64,000 nucleotides of DNA from Limnoglobus roseus (GCF_008254045.1 NZ_CP042425.1:186001-250000), one strand, 5' to 3'. Positions 16,548 to 25,566 are shown, counted from the first letter of the stretch. Notes: generated by a model from the sequence alone, not told the origin. A program made the numbers and translations.

Positions 16548-17405
16548 TCATTGTTTCAGCGGAAAAATCGACGTCCGCCGGGGCGCGACCGGGGCCGGCG
16601 GGCACGTGCTGCACGCACTACTCGTCGATCCCCCAGCCACGGGCGCGGGGGCGGGTGCCTGGCGGTTGGCCACGCCGCTCGCGGCTTCTTCGCCCAACAG
16701 CGTCTCGGAGATCACGTGGGCCACCCACCGCTGAAACAGGGCGGGCGAATCCAGGGCCAACTCCTCGGCGAAGACGTCGTCATTGGCGATCTGGTAGTTC
16801 CGCACCCGCGGCGGCAGCGGCTTCGGTCGTTGGCGGTAGAACGTCCGCACCTGCTCGGCGATGCCGGCGTCGGTCGTGTCCCACAGGCCGTCCACGGAGG
16901 CGACGACTTTGGCCAACCCGGGGTGGACCACTTGCACCACCACGCCCATCCGCGGACGGGGGTACGGCGAATACTGCGTGATCGCGGCGTGAACGACCAC
17001 GTCGGCCCGCGTAATGCGGGCGAGTTCGAGCATCGTCGCCTCGTCGAACGAGCCGTCGCGGTGGACGGTCGCCGCGAGGCGGGCACAGTCGTCCGGCGGG
17101 GCGGCGACCACCTCGAAACGGCCGAGGCGTTGTAGTTCGCTCGTCAGGGCCGCGTGAAATTCCGTGTTCGCCCGCGTGTACGGCGACTCGTTCAACGGCG
17201 GCAGCACCAGCACCCGCGACACGCTGCCCCATTGCCAACCGTCGTGGTGGTACTGGCTGTACGTCGTCGGCGCGAGCGGCGGCACTTGATTCTTCGGCCA
17301 CCCGGGTAGGGCGGCGATCCGCTGCGCCAGGCGCGAGTCGCCGAGCGAGTGACACCCCGTCGTCACCATCAGGCCGCCCAGCACCAGCACCGTCCGCCGC
17401 CGCAT
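16548..17405 (-). CDS. Lipoprotein of unknown function within the flagellar cluster (1)
   Basis: 285 residues with a lipobox MVTTGC (C18) after an Arg-rich signal. The body (about 60-235) looks like a compact alpha/beta fold: VSRVLVLPPLNES, FHAALTSELQRLGRFEVV, ITRADVVVHAAITQYSPYPRPRMGVVVQVV. This resembles the general plan of CsgG/LpoB/FlgT-type outer-membrane-associated lipoproteins, but no family can be named. The tail is Pro/Ala/Cys-rich. It lies 17 bases after the next lipoprotein gene, in the run between fliA and fliL, which suggests a basal-body or envelope-ring role. Confidence 0.72.
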   Translation of the reverse strand: MRRRTVLVLGGLMVTTGCHSLGDSRLAQRIAALPGWPKNQVPPLAPTTYSQYHHDGWQWGSVSRVLVLPPLNESPYTRANTEFHAALTSELQRLGRFEVVAAPPDDCARLAATVHRDGSFDEATMLELARITRADVVVHAAITQYSPYPRPRMGVVVQVVHPGLAKVVASVDGLWDTTDAGIAEQVRTFYRQRPKPLPPRVRNYQIANDDVFAEELALDSPALFQRWVAHVISETLLGEEAASGVANRQAPAPAPVAGGSTSSACSTCPPAPVAPRRTSIFPLKQ

Positions 17406-17422
17406 GGGGAAGTCCCTTTCCG

Positions 17423-18115
17423 TTATTCCTTCGGCTCTTCGAGCAGCTTTTCGAGTTCCGTCACGATCAGCTTCAGCGTCTCGACTTCCTCGCGCTCCGT
17501 CTGCCGAATCTGATCTTTCAGAACCAGCACGGCCTTCTTGTACGCCTTCAATTCGTTCTTCGACCGGATCACTTCCACGGTCGCCGCCTCGACTTCCCGC
17601 AGGCTCTCGGCGGTCGCCTCCTCGCGTGTCGTGGCGTTCTGTTCCAGAGCCGCGATCCGCGATTGCAGCGCCTTGTTCTCGGCCTGCAACTGCTCGATCT
17701 TGCGGGCCAACTCCACGGCCCGATCGGTGCCGTTCTCGGCCGGGTTCAGGGCCAGCGTCCGGCCGGTGACGGTCGGCGTGGCCCGCGTGTGCGGGTCCGG
17801 CGCGATCGGCAGGGGTGGCGCGGTCCGCGTGGACGGTTCGGGCGGCGTCAGGCCGTCCCAGGTCGAGCGGCCGCCGGCTGGCGGCGGGTTATCGGCCGGA
17901 AACGCACCGCCCGAGACGGCCGTTGCCCCCGACCGTTGGTTCCCACTGGCGAAGTTCGAATCCGACGACGACAGCGGGGCCTGAGGGCGTGCCAAGGCGG
18001 CGGTCGATCCGAGAGATTGATCGAAGGTTTTTAGGGGCGATTTGCCCGGAACGCCGGTACAGCCGACCGACGCCAGGAGGGCAACAACGATGAAGACGAC
18101 GTGGAACGCTCGCAC
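17423..18115 (-). CDS. Coiled-coil lipoprotein of unknown function within the flagellar cluster (2)
   Basis: The GTG at 18115 is taken as start: it follows a G8 tract and AAGG, and opens a signal peptide with lipobox LLASVGC (C19). Residues about 25-130 are low-complexity Pro/Ser/Ala/Thr, and about 135-225 form a continuous charged coiled coil (LARKIEQLQAENKALQSRI, ELKAYKKAVLVLKDQI). 230 residues. It may span the periplasm from a lipid anchor. It precedes lipoprotein (1) by 17 bases. Confidence 0.72.
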   Translation of the reverse strand: MRAFHVVFIVVALLASVGCTGVPGKSPLKTFDQSLGSTAALARPQAPLSSSDSNFASGNQRSGATAVSGGAFPADNPPPAGGRSTWDGLTPPEPSTRTAPPLPIAPDPHTRATPTVTGRTLALNPAENGTDRAVELARKIEQLQAENKALQSRIAALEQNATTREEATAESLREVEAATVEVIRSKNELKAYKKAVLVLKDQIRQTEREEVETLKLIVTELEKLLEEPKE

Positions 18116-18147
18116 CGACCCCCCCCTTCCTTGAGAGTGAACCTTGC

Positions 18148-18360
18148 TCAGGCGTAGTCGCACTGAATGCGGATGCGTTCGCCGCAGCCGCACGTGATGT
18201 CGATGGCCCGGATCACGCCGTCCTCGCGGACGAGTTGAATCGTCGGCTCCCCGTGCTTGACGTGGGCCACCGGCGCGCCGATGCGAACGGTGTCGCTCGA
18301 CACTTTCACCTGTTGCCCGCCCAGTACGGCCGGCGTCAGAGCTTCGGGTTCCATCGTCAT
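18148..18360 (-). CDS. Small protein with CGCG...C motif, downstream of fliA
   Basis: 70 residues from the ATG at 18360, chosen for GGAGGTGG just upstream. The first two thirds resemble a small beta domain (QQVKVSSDTVRIG, EPTIQLVREDGVIRAIDI), and the C-terminus carries TCGCGERIRIQCDYA with three cysteines. The spacing does not make a standard zinc ribbon, but metal binding is possible. It lies between fliA and the lipoprotein genes. No family recognised. Confidence 0.6.
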   Translation of the reverse strand: MTMEPEALTPAVLGGQQVKVSSDTVRIGAPVAHVKHGEPTIQLVREDGVIRAIDITCGCGERIRIQCDYA

Positions 18361-18448
18361 GTGCCACCACCTCCCCAATAACGGTGGCCGGGATGCGTGC
18401 CGGGTATAGCGAAGCTGCGCGGCCTGTCAATGCGAAGCCGGACGCGGG

Positions 18449-19195
18449 TCACACGCCGGCAAACGTGTCCGCCCCGACCCGGGATCGCGCCTTCAAAACT
18501 TCGCCGAGTTCGAACAAGGCCCGCGTGATGAGGCGGCTGATCCGCGACGGCGAGAGCTTCATGACCTCGCTGATTTCCCGCAGCCGCAACTCTTCGCGGT
18601 AGTAGAGCGTCACCGCCGTGCGCTCCTTCGGGGCGAGGTTCTCGATCGCTTCCGTCAGGTGCTGCACGGACTCCCAGCGTTCGACTTCCGCCTCGGGCGG
18701 GGCCATCGTCTCGATCGGGGCCATGCCGTTCGGTTGTGCGGTCTGCTCCCACGACACCATCTTCACGAAGCGGTCGGCCGCCAGGGTGTCGAGAACGTCG
18801 TCCACGGTCATGCCGACCTCGGCCGCGATGGCCTCGACGCTGACGGGAGCCGGCAGCGTCCGCTGGGCCTTCCGTACGGCCGACACTCGTTCGAGCATGT
18901 GCTGGGGCAGCGGGCTGTTGCGGCGGAGTTCGTCGTACACCGCCCCGCGAATCCGCAGGTAGGCGAACGTCTTGAACTGGGCGTTTCGCGTCGGGTCGAA
19001 CTTGCCCGCCGCTTCGACGAGGCCGAGGACGCCGGCTGATTCCAGGTTCTCCACGTCCACGCCGGGGGGCAACTCGCCGACCAGTCGGCCGATGACGTGC
19101 TTGACGAGCGGCAGGTGCGACAGAATCAACTCGTCGCGCCGACTCTGCGTCGCGACTCGCTGGTACTTCTGGACGGCTTCACTGTTACTGCTCAC
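18449..19195 (-). CDS. fliA: Motility sigma factor FliA (sigma-28 / WhiG type)
   Basis: The RNA polymerase sigma factor for late flagellar genes. The GTG at 19195 gives 248 residues and a 43-base gap after flhA; an ATG at 19273 would overlap flhA. Region 2 (about 22-95) includes LVKHVIGRLVGELPPGVDVENLESAGVLGLVEAAGKFDP-like sequence and FKTFAYLRIRGAVYDELR. Region 3 spans about 110-165. Region 4 (about 185-235) has KERTAVTLYYREELRLREISEVMKLSPSRISRL, the helix-turn-helix. Typical FliA layout. No anti-sigma FlgM is adjacent. Confidence 0.92.
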   Translation of the reverse strand: MSSNSEAVQKYQRVATQSRRDELILSHLPLVKHVIGRLVGELPPGVDVENLESAGVLGLVEAAGKFDPTRNAQFKTFAYLRIRGAVYDELRRNSPLPQHMLERVSAVRKAQRTLPAPVSVEAIAAEVGMTVDDVLDTLAADRFVKMVSWEQTAQPNGMAPIETMAPPEAEVERWESVQHLTEAIENLAPKERTAVTLYYREELRLREISEVMKLSPSRISRLITRALFELGEVLKARSRVGADTFAGV

Positions 19196-19238
19196 GGGCG
19201 AACTCTCAGGGTGTCCATCAGGGCGGTCGTCTCGCGGG

Positions 19239-21392
19239 TTACGATCCCGCCGCGGTCGGTTCGAACATTCCACTCACGGCTGCGGGGGTGGCGACCAGTT
19301 CTTCCAGCCGGATCATCGCCACCGGTTCCATCAGCATGTCGGTCGGGATCTCCTGGTAGGAAATCACCGCCAGGTCGTTCAGCGTGCGGGACAGGGCGTT
19401 TCGCATCGCCCGGCGGAGGCTCGAATCACAGAGCAGCGCCACTTCAATGCCCCGTTGAGCCGCCCGGTCTTGTTCGGCCTTGAGCCGCATGGTCATCGCT
19501 TCCAGCCGGGCGAAGTCGAACACCAACTGCTGCCCTTGTACCGACCGCCGCAGTTCCACTTCCAGCCGCGGGTCGAGAACCAGTGCTCGGATGCGGCCGT
19601 TCGCGTCGCGGAAGCGGTCGCAGATCGTCCGGCCGATGTCCGTCCGCACCTTTTCCGTCAGGTCGCTCGGGTCTTTGATCGTCGGCCCGTGGGCCGCGAG
19701 GCTCTCCATGATGCGGGCCAGGTTCGTGATCGGCACTCGCTCTTGCAAGAGCAGCGTCAGCACCCGGTGCAGGCCGCCCATCGTCATCACGGTCGGGATC
19801 AGTTCGTCCACCACGGCCGGCGACGTTTCGCGAACCTTATCCACCAGCCCCTTCAAGTCTTCCCGGCTCAGCAACTCGTGGGCGTGCTTCCGCACCACTT
19901 CGCCGAGGTGCGTAATCAGCACGCTCGGGGCGTCGACCACGGTGTAGCCGTTCATCTCGGCCCGGCCGCGGTCCGGTTCGTAAATCCACTTCGCCGGCAG
20001 GCCGAAGGCGGGTTCGCGGGCGTCTTCGCCGTCGATCATGATTCGGCCCTGGCCGCTCGGGTCGATGGCCAGCCACTGGTCGGGCCGCACGCTGCCGCGG
20101 GCCACTTCCCGCCCACCGACCAGCACGCGGTAGGTCTGGGAATCCAGTTGAATGTTGTCCCGCACCCGCACGGCCGGCACCCACAGGCCGTTTTGTTTCG
20201 CGATGTCCCGCCGCAGGCCGCCGATGCGGTCGAGCAGGCTCGGCCCCCGCTTCGACGACACCATCGGAATCAGGGCCGTGCCGATCTCCAGGCTGATGCG
20301 GTCGGACTGGAGGAAGTCGTCCACGTAACTTTCGAGCGTCGACTTCGGCGGTTCGGCCGATGCCCCGGGCGCTCCCGGCGTGCCGGCTGCGCCCGGCGTC
20401 GTCGCGGACGGCGGTGGAGCGGCGTTCGCCTGGGCCGTCAGTCGCCGGGCCAGTACGAACAGCATCACGCTCAGGAAGATGAACGGGAGTTTCGGCAGGC
20501 CGGGCACGAATGCGAGACCGAGGACGATGATCGACCCGAGGCGGAGCGGCGCGATGCTGGTCTGCACCTGCCCGCTGAGTTCTTCGCCGAGGCTATCACC
20601 ACTCGACGCCTTCGTCACCAAGAGGCCGGAGGCCGTCGCGGTGATAAGGGCGGGAATCTGGGTAATCAGCCCGTCGCCGATGGTCAGGATCGAATACTTG
20701 TTGATGGCTTCGAGGACCGACTGGCCGTTGATGAGGCCGGTGATGATCCCGCCGATCATGTTGACGCCGGTAATCAGCACGGCCGCGATCGCGTCGCCGC
20801 GGACGAACCGGCTGGCCCCGTCCATGGTGCCGTAGAACTCGCTCTCCCGCATCAGGTTTGTGCGGCGTTTCTTTGCCTCCGCTTCGTCGATCAACCCGGC
20901 GTTCATTTCGGCGTCAATCGCCATCTGCTTGCCGGGCATCGCGTCCAGGGTAAACCGGGCCGCCACTTCCGAGACGCGACCGGCCCCTTTCGTGATGACC
21001 ACGAACTGAATCACGATCAAGATGGCAAAGATCACCAGGCCGACGATCAGGTTCCCGCCGACCACAAACTTCCCGAACGCCAACACGATCTCACCGGCGT
21101 CCCCGTTCAGCAGGATCAACCTTGTCGTCGCCACGTTTAATCCGAGGCGGAACAAAGTTAGTAGCAAAAGTAGCGACGGGAACGTCGAAAAATCTAATGG
21201 CTTCTTCACGCTGAGCGTGACCAGAAGCAGCAACACCGTGGTACTCAGGTTCACCGCAAGCAGCATGTCGAGGACGATCGTGGGCAGCGGAACCAGGAAC
21301 ACCACCAACAAGCCGAGCAGCGACAAGGAGAGAACCATCTCGCTGCGCTGCAGGGTCGTCACGACCGGGTTGGCCGGGGCCGGCGTCGCCAT
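19239..21392 (-). CDS. flhA: Flagellar export gate protein FlhA
   Basis: The large subunit of the type III export gate. The N-terminal half (about 15-320) has eight predicted membrane segments with the FHIPEP-region signature GASRFVRGDAIAAVLITGVN. A Pro/Ala linker at about 325-345 leads to the cytoplasmic nonamer-ring domain (about 355-700). 717 residues, slightly longer than the usual 690 or so. It is separated from flhB by 177 bases containing a hairpin, so flhA may start a transcription unit that includes fliA. Confidence 0.95.
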   Translation of the reverse strand: MATPAPANPVVTTLQRSEMVLSLSLLGLLVVFLVPLPTIVLDMLLAVNLSTTVLLLLVTLSVKKPLDFSTFPSLLLLLTLFRLGLNVATTRLILLNGDAGEIVLAFGKFVVGGNLIVGLVIFAILIVIQFVVITKGAGRVSEVAARFTLDAMPGKQMAIDAEMNAGLIDEAEAKKRRTNLMRESEFYGTMDGASRFVRGDAIAAVLITGVNMIGGIITGLINGQSVLEAINKYSILTIGDGLITQIPALITATASGLLVTKASSGDSLGEELSGQVQTSIAPLRLGSIIVLGLAFVPGLPKLPFIFLSVMLFVLARRLTAQANAAPPPSATTPGAAGTPGAPGASAEPPKSTLESYVDDFLQSDRISLEIGTALIPMVSSKRGPSLLDRIGGLRRDIAKQNGLWVPAVRVRDNIQLDSQTYRVLVGGREVARGSVRPDQWLAIDPSGQGRIMIDGEDAREPAFGLPAKWIYEPDRGRAEMNGYTVVDAPSVLITHLGEVVRKHAHELLSREDLKGLVDKVRETSPAVVDELIPTVMTMGGLHRVLTLLLQERVPITNLARIMESLAAHGPTIKDPSDLTEKVRTDIGRTICDRFRDANGRIRALVLDPRLEVELRRSVQGQQLVFDFARLEAMTMRLKAEQDRAAQRGIEVALLCDSSLRRAMRNALSRTLNDLAVISYQEIPTDMLMEPVAMIRLEELVATPAAVSGMFEPTAAGS

Positions 21393-21439
21393 TGTTCGTC
21401 CTGAAACTGCCGGTTAAACCGACAAAAGTATTTAGTGTA

Positions 21440-21464
21440 AACCGGCCGTCGGGGGCGGCCGGTT
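21440..21464 (-). terminator. Hairpin between flhB and flhA
   Basis: A perfect 9-bp stem (AACCGGCCG / CGGCCGGTT) with a 7-base loop, in the 177-base gap. On the leftward transcript it is about 105 bases after the flhB stop and about 50 bases before the flhA start. There is no strong T-run (GGTTTACACT follows), so it could be a terminator or a leader structure of flhA. Confidence 0.45.
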
Positions 21465-21569
21465 CGGGATTTTCTGCGCGGAAATCCCGGCGAATTCAGG
21501 TAGCGGTCCGCAAAGTTCGCTCCCGCCGAAGGGCAAACGTGCGAATTTTGCGCCCCCACCTGAGCCGGG

Positions 21570-22646
21570 CTACGGGGTGATACCCGCCCCGCGCAGGCGA
21601 TACACGAGGGCGATCAATTCCGCAACGGCACGGAACAGTAAGGCCGGGATCGGCTGCCCTTCCTTCACGCTCTTGTACAGCGCCCGGGCCAGCGGCGGCC
21701 GCTCCATCACCGGCACCCCGCTCTCGCGAGCGAGTTGCCGGATCCGCTCCGCGAACGCCCCGGCTCCCTTTGCCACCAACACCGGGGCCGCGTCCCGGGT
21801 CGTATCGTACCGCAGGGCCACCGCGTAGTGCGTCGGGTTGGTAATCACCACCGTCGCCTTCGGCACTTCGGACAACATCTTCCGCTTGGCCCGCTCGCGG
21901 CCGATTTGCCGCATCCGCGCCTTGAGTTGCGGGTCGCCGTCCGACTCCTTCGCCTCCTCCTTCACTTCCTGCTTCGTCATCCGCAGTTGCGTCTCGAACC
22001 GCCGGCGTTGGTAGACGTAGTCGATGATCGAAATGAGAACGGCCGCAGCGGCAAGGTAGAGGGCGAGGCGGGTGACGAGGCCCCACGACGCGACGACCGC
22101 CCCGCCGACGGTCCCGTGGCCAAGGCTGGTGATGACGCCGACCCGGCTGACGACGATAAAGTACGCCACGCCGCCGACGGCCAGCACCTTCAGGATGCCC
22201 AGACCGCCCTTCACCACCGACGCGAACGAGAACAGCCGCCCGAACCCGCTAACCGGGTTGAGGCGGTCGAACTTCCACTCCAGCCGTTCCGGCGTGATCT
22301 GAAAGCCGGCCTGCACGACGCTGGTGGCGACCCCGGCGGCGAGGAGAATGCCCAGAATCGGGAGGAGCGCGGAGAGGGCGACGAGCGTGAGCCGGGCGAT
22401 GAGCATTTGCACGTCGACGGCGGTGAGGTCGCCGCGGAACGCTTGCGGGATGTCGTGGCGAAAAACGCCCAGCATCGCTTCGCCGAGCGGCTTGCCGAAG
22501 GACGAGAGCGCGATGATACCCGCGAGGAGGACCGCCGCCCCGACCAGTTCCGCACTGAACGGAATCTGGCCCTGCTTGCGGGCGTCCTCGCGGCGTTTCG
22601 GGCTCGCGTCCTCGGTTTTCGATTCCGGGTCGGTGTCTTCCGCCAT
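21570..22646 (-). CDS. flhB: Flagellar export switch protein FlhB
   Basis: The export gate component that changes specificity from rod/hook to filament substrates. Four membrane segments (about 30-220) are followed by a cytoplasmic domain with the self-cleaving NPTH motif near residue 270 (VVITNPTHYAVALRYD), then the FlhB-C region (VLVAKGAGAFAERIRQLARESGVPVMERPPLARALY). 358 residues, standard. It follows fliR by only 3 bases. Confidence 0.95.
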   Translation of the reverse strand: MAEDTDPESKTEDASPKRREDARKQGQIPFSAELVGAAVLLAGIIALSSFGKPLGEAMLGVFRHDIPQAFRGDLTAVDVQMLIARLTLVALSALLPILGILLAAGVATSVVQAGFQITPERLEWKFDRLNPVSGFGRLFSFASVVKGGLGILKVLAVGGVAYFIVVSRVGVITSLGHGTVGGAVVASWGLVTRLALYLAAAAVLISIIDYVYQRRRFETQLRMTKQEVKEEAKESDGDPQLKARMRQIGRERAKRKMLSEVPKATVVITNPTHYAVALRYDTTRDAAPVLVAKGAGAFAERIRQLARESGVPVMERPPLARALYKSVKEGQPIPALLFRAVAELIALVYRLRGAGITP

Positions 22647-22649
22647 CGG

Positions 22650-23414
22650 TCATCTCACCAGGAAATTCGCCGCGTCCACGTTGGCGGCCCCCGCGAACGC
22701 CAGACCGCGGACGATCTCCGGCAGCAGGAACAGCACGCCGAGCAGGGCCACGATCGTCTGGATCGTGAAGCCGATGGAGTAGACGTTCAGTTGCGGGGCC
22801 ACGCGGGTCATGATCGCGAGGCAAACGCTGAGCAGGAACAGGCACAACGCTAGCGGTCCGGCGAGCAACATCCCGGCTTCGTAAGCGGTGCTAAGGGCGG
22901 CGAGGTGCGGGCCGAACTCCGGCAGACCGGGGCCACCGAGCGGGAACTTGGCGAACGAAGCGTGCAGGGCCGTAATTGCCAGGTGGTGGCCGTCCACGCC
23001 GAGGAACAGCAGGCCGGCGGTCGTTTCGAAGATGATCGTGAACGGCCCGCCGCCTTCCGCCCCGCTAGGGCTTTGCGCCTGCGAGGCATTCAGGCCGATC
23101 TGTTGAGTGACGAACTCGCCAGCGATGCGAGCCGGCAGCAGGAACAGCGCGAAGACGAACCCCATGCTCGCGCCGATCAACGCTTCCCGCACGAGGGCGA
23201 GCGCGTACCGTAGCGGGTCCACGTCACCGGCCGTCTTTGCGAAATCGCCGTCCCACGTCGGCGGGGCGGCCGCGAGGTAGAACGCGGTGAGCGCGATGGC
23301 AAACGCGGCCCGCACCGTCCGCGGCGTCCGGGCCGCGAACGGCGGCATCACCGCGACGAACGTGCCGACGCGGGCGAGCAGCAGGCCGACGTAAGCCGCA
23401 ATTGCGGGCGTCAT
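22650..23414 (-). CDS. fliR: Flagellar export gate protein FliR
   Basis: A polytopic gate subunit of 254 residues. The start at 23414 overlaps the fliQ stop (ATGA). The frame continues upstream through fliQ, but that part is the fliQ gene read in another phase. About six membrane segments are visible, with an N-terminal LLLARVGTFVAVMPPF and the later LPGGPGLPEFG-like loop between helices, as in the family. Confidence 0.92.
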   Translation of the reverse strand: MTPAIAAYVGLLLARVGTFVAVMPPFAARTPRTVRAAFAIALTAFYLAAAPPTWDGDFAKTAGDVDPLRYALALVREALIGASMGFVFALFLLPARIAGEFVTQQIGLNASQAQSPSGAEGGGPFTIIFETTAGLLFLGVDGHHLAITALHASFAKFPLGGPGLPEFGPHLAALSTAYEAGMLLAGPLALCLFLLSVCLAIMTRVAPQLNVYSIGFTIQTIVALLGVLFLLPEIVRGLAFAGAANVDAANFLVR

Positions 23415-23680
23415 TGGCCCGCCTCCGCGGCGTATCGCATCATCCTCTGGGTGAACTCGATGGCCTGCTGAAGAGTGAAGCCGAGCGTGACGATAATCGC
23501 GATGCCGACGAACACGATCCGCGGCACGTAGCTCAGTGTCTGGTCCTGAATGCTCGTGACCGTCTGGAAGATGCTCACGACGAGGCCGATGATGAGGCTG
23601 ACGACGAGCGCCGGCATCGCCACCAGCATCGCGGTGAAGAACAGTTCTTGAATCAGGTTGATCGTCTGTTCGGGGGACAT
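23411..23680 (-). CDS. fliQ: Flagellar export gate protein FliQ
   Basis: An 89-residue protein with two membrane helices (about 15-40 and 50-75) and the family start SPEQTINLIQELFFTAMLVAMPALVVSLIIGL-type sequence. Normal size. Its likely Shine-Dalgarno (GAGAGG) overlaps the last codons of the SUKH gene inserted between it and fliP, so its translation must have adapted to that insertion. Confidence 0.93.
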   Translation of the reverse strand: MSPEQTINLIQELFFTAMLVAMPALVVSLIIGLVVSIFQTVTSIQDQTLSYVPRIVFVGIAIIVTLGFTLQQAIEFTQRMMRYAAEAGQ

Positions 23681-23692
23681 CGTGAATACCTC

Positions 23693-24328
23693 TCACCTCT
23701 CATGGATGCCGATCCCCAGTTCAGATACCAAAGCCTTGAAATCCTTGCTACTCCGGGTTCCGAGGCTCATCATCACGCCGGCACCCGATTCTTCAACACA
23801 AACGACTTGTCCGTTACGCACGAAAGCCGAGTGGACCCCACTACGCCCCGCAAGTGGCCAACCTCTCATCAAGCGGCGGGCAACAACGGCGTCCATTTGA
23901 TCGGAGTAGCCGGCGTGCGGCATCGAACCGGTTGCATACCAGCAGAGCATCCCCGGTAGGAACTGAGAACACCTTGTCTCGGCCACCCAATCACCGTCTT
24001 CGAAATCCATTGTCTGAAAGACCATCGGGTCGACCGCCGTTGTTCTCGCCCGCACGCCCCAGTACAAGACGCATTGATTTTCTTCTTGAAACACCAGCCG
24101 CCTTTGCGATACCGAGAGGTCGTCGGGTGATAAGATGCGGTTGTGGACGTGGTTCAGTTCGTGACGACCCACCGACAAGTAATAATCTCGCAGAGCGTCG
24201 GGAATTCTCAGACCAAGTTGAACCTCGGCTGTTTCGACCGCTCGCAAGGAGTAGCCGTAATTCGAAGACGAATTGCCGGTGATGTCCGCAAGTAACTTGC
24301 GATAGCGCTCGGCAAAACTCCCTGCCAT
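23693..24328 (-). CDS. SMI1/KNR4 (SUKH) family protein between fliP and fliQ
   Basis: 211 residues, soluble, no signal peptide. The SUKH-like pattern is visible: AEVQLGLRIPDALRDYYLSVG (about 35-55), then LVFQEENQCVLYWGV (about 78-92), DPMVFQTM and DWVAETRCSQFLPGMLCWYA (about 113-132). Such domains occur in toxin-immunity proteins and in eukaryotic cell-wall regulators. No toxin gene is nearby. GGAGG lies 8 bases before the ATG. Codon use looks less GC-biased than in the flagellar genes on either side. It breaks the usual fliP-fliQ adjacency while staying in the same direction with small gaps (85 and 12 bases). This suggests insertion of a foreign or relocated gene that keeps operon transcription intact. 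Confidence 0.8.
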   Translation of the reverse strand: MAGSFAERYRKLLADITGNSSSNYGYSLRAVETAEVQLGLRIPDALRDYYLSVGRHELNHVHNRILSPDDLSVSQRRLVFQEENQCVLYWGVRARTTAVDPMVFQTMDFEDGDWVAETRCSQFLPGMLCWYATGSMPHAGYSDQMDAVVARRLMRGWPLAGRSGVHSAFVRNGQVVCVEESGAGVMMSLGTRSSKDFKALVSELGIGIHER

Positions 24329-24413
24329 CGCGCGACCTCCATCCGGAGTTTAACTAACGAGCATTCTCACGTCTTCTGATCTGTCTTCGCAGTGCTCATC
24401 CGTGGCCAATTTC

Positions 24414-25088
24414 TTAGCCGTAACTACTCGCGACCGCGTGAACCACCATGTGCCAGCCGTCGGCCAGCACGAACAGCAGAATCTTGAACGGGGCGGAGAT
24501 CGTCACCGGCGGCATCATCACCATGCCCATCGCCGTCAGCACGCTGGACACGACGAGGTCCACCATCAGGAACGGCAGGTAGATGCAGAAGCCCATGATG
24601 AACGCGGTCTTCAGTTCGCTAATCATGAACGCCGGCACGAGCGTCAGGAATGGTGTCTCCTCGGGCGTGTTCACGGTCGTCTTCGACAGGTGCAGGAACA
24701 GCGTCAGGTCTTGCTTGCGCGTGTGTTTCAGCAAGAACTGCTTGTGAATGTCGGCCGCCTTCTGGATCGCGAGGGGGCCACTGAGAGTCTTGTTCAGGTA
24801 CGGTTGCAGGGCCGTGCGGTCGATCTCGTTGATCGTCGGCTGCATGATGAACAGCGAGAGGAACATAGCTAGACCGATGAGCACCTGGTTCGGCGGCACG
24901 TTCTGCGTGCCCAGCCCTTGCCGGGCGAAGGACAGCACGATGATGACGCGCGTGAAGCACGTCACGGCCATCAGCGCTGCCGGCAGTAGAGCCGTCAGGC
25001 CGAGCGTCAGCGCGAGTTGCACCGGCGGCGAGGCGTTGGCGAGGTTCAGCCCGTCGGGGCGGGTGAGTACGTCGGCGATGTCGGCCAT
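24414..25088 (-). CDS. fliP: Flagellar export gate protein FliP
   Basis: The core gate subunit. The 224-residue protein has about four membrane segments and the family signatures TCFTRVIIVLSFARQGLGTQNVPPNQVL-like sequence at about 43-70 and FMISELKTAFIMGFCIYLPFLMVDLVVSS at about 155-185. There is no obvious cleavable signal peptide; the N-terminus is hydrophilic. It starts in an ATGA-type overlap with the upstream fliO. Confidence 0.95.
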   Translation of the reverse strand: MADIADVLTRPDGLNLANASPPVQLALTLGLTALLPAALMAVTCFTRVIIVLSFARQGLGTQNVPPNQVLIGLAMFLSLFIMQPTINEIDRTALQPYLNKTLSGPLAIQKAADIHKQFLLKHTRKQDLTLFLHLSKTTVNTPEETPFLTLVPAFMISELKTAFIMGFCIYLPFLMVDLVVSSVLTAMGMVMMPPVTISAPFKILLFVLADGWHMVVHAVASSYG

Positions 25089-25510
25089 TACACGGCCTCC
25101 GGCGAGAGGCGGAACGGACCGACGACGGTCGACGGCAGCGGGCCGGGCAGTTCCGTGACGGCCTTCACGCCGGCGTGGTCTACGCCGATCAGCAGTCGGC
25201 GGTCACCGGCCCGAACGAGGTGGACGAGGCCGCGCGACGCGAGCGTCACCGTGGCCAGGATTTCCATGTTCCCGGTGGCGACCGGGCCGGGCTTCTTCCA
25301 GCGCACGAAGACAACGCACGCCCCGGCGAGAACGCCGAGGCCGAGGAGCATCTTCAGCAGGAAGCCGACGTAATCGGGGGCGTTAGTTGCCGGCGTGGGC
25401 GATGGCGAACCGCCGATGAGTTGCGGCAGCACGAATCCTGCGACGACGACGGCCACCCCGATCGGGACGAGCTTATTCGGCGCAGGCTTGGCGACAGGGG
25501 TGGGGGCCAT
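25088..25510 (-). CDS. fliO: Flagellar export protein FliO
   Basis: A 140-residue assembly factor for the export gate. There is a short N-terminal hydrophobic segment (about 15-32), a Pro/Ser/Thr linker, a second membrane helix (about 48-67), then the cytoplasmic beta domain NMEILATVTLASRGLVHLVRAGDRRLLIGVD (about 80-112) typical of FliO. It is directly coupled to fliP, so this is the more secure of the two FliO-like genes here. Confidence 0.82.
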   Translation of the reverse strand: MAPTPVAKPAPNKLVPIGVAVVVAGFVLPQLIGGSPSPTPATNAPDYVGFLLKMLLGLGVLAGACVVFVRWKKPGPVATGNMEILATVTLASRGLVHLVRAGDRRLLIGVDHAGVKAVTELPGPLPSTVVGPFRLSPEAV

Positions 25511-25566
25511 CGGTTCGGTCCTTCGAACCCGGGGATTGTGTCATCATCCTGACGATCCGTCACTTC

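Noticed and set aside
18972..21140. A 722-codon open frame opposite fliA and flhA
   Set aside because: A shadow of two secure flagellar genes, with no motif and an implausible composition.
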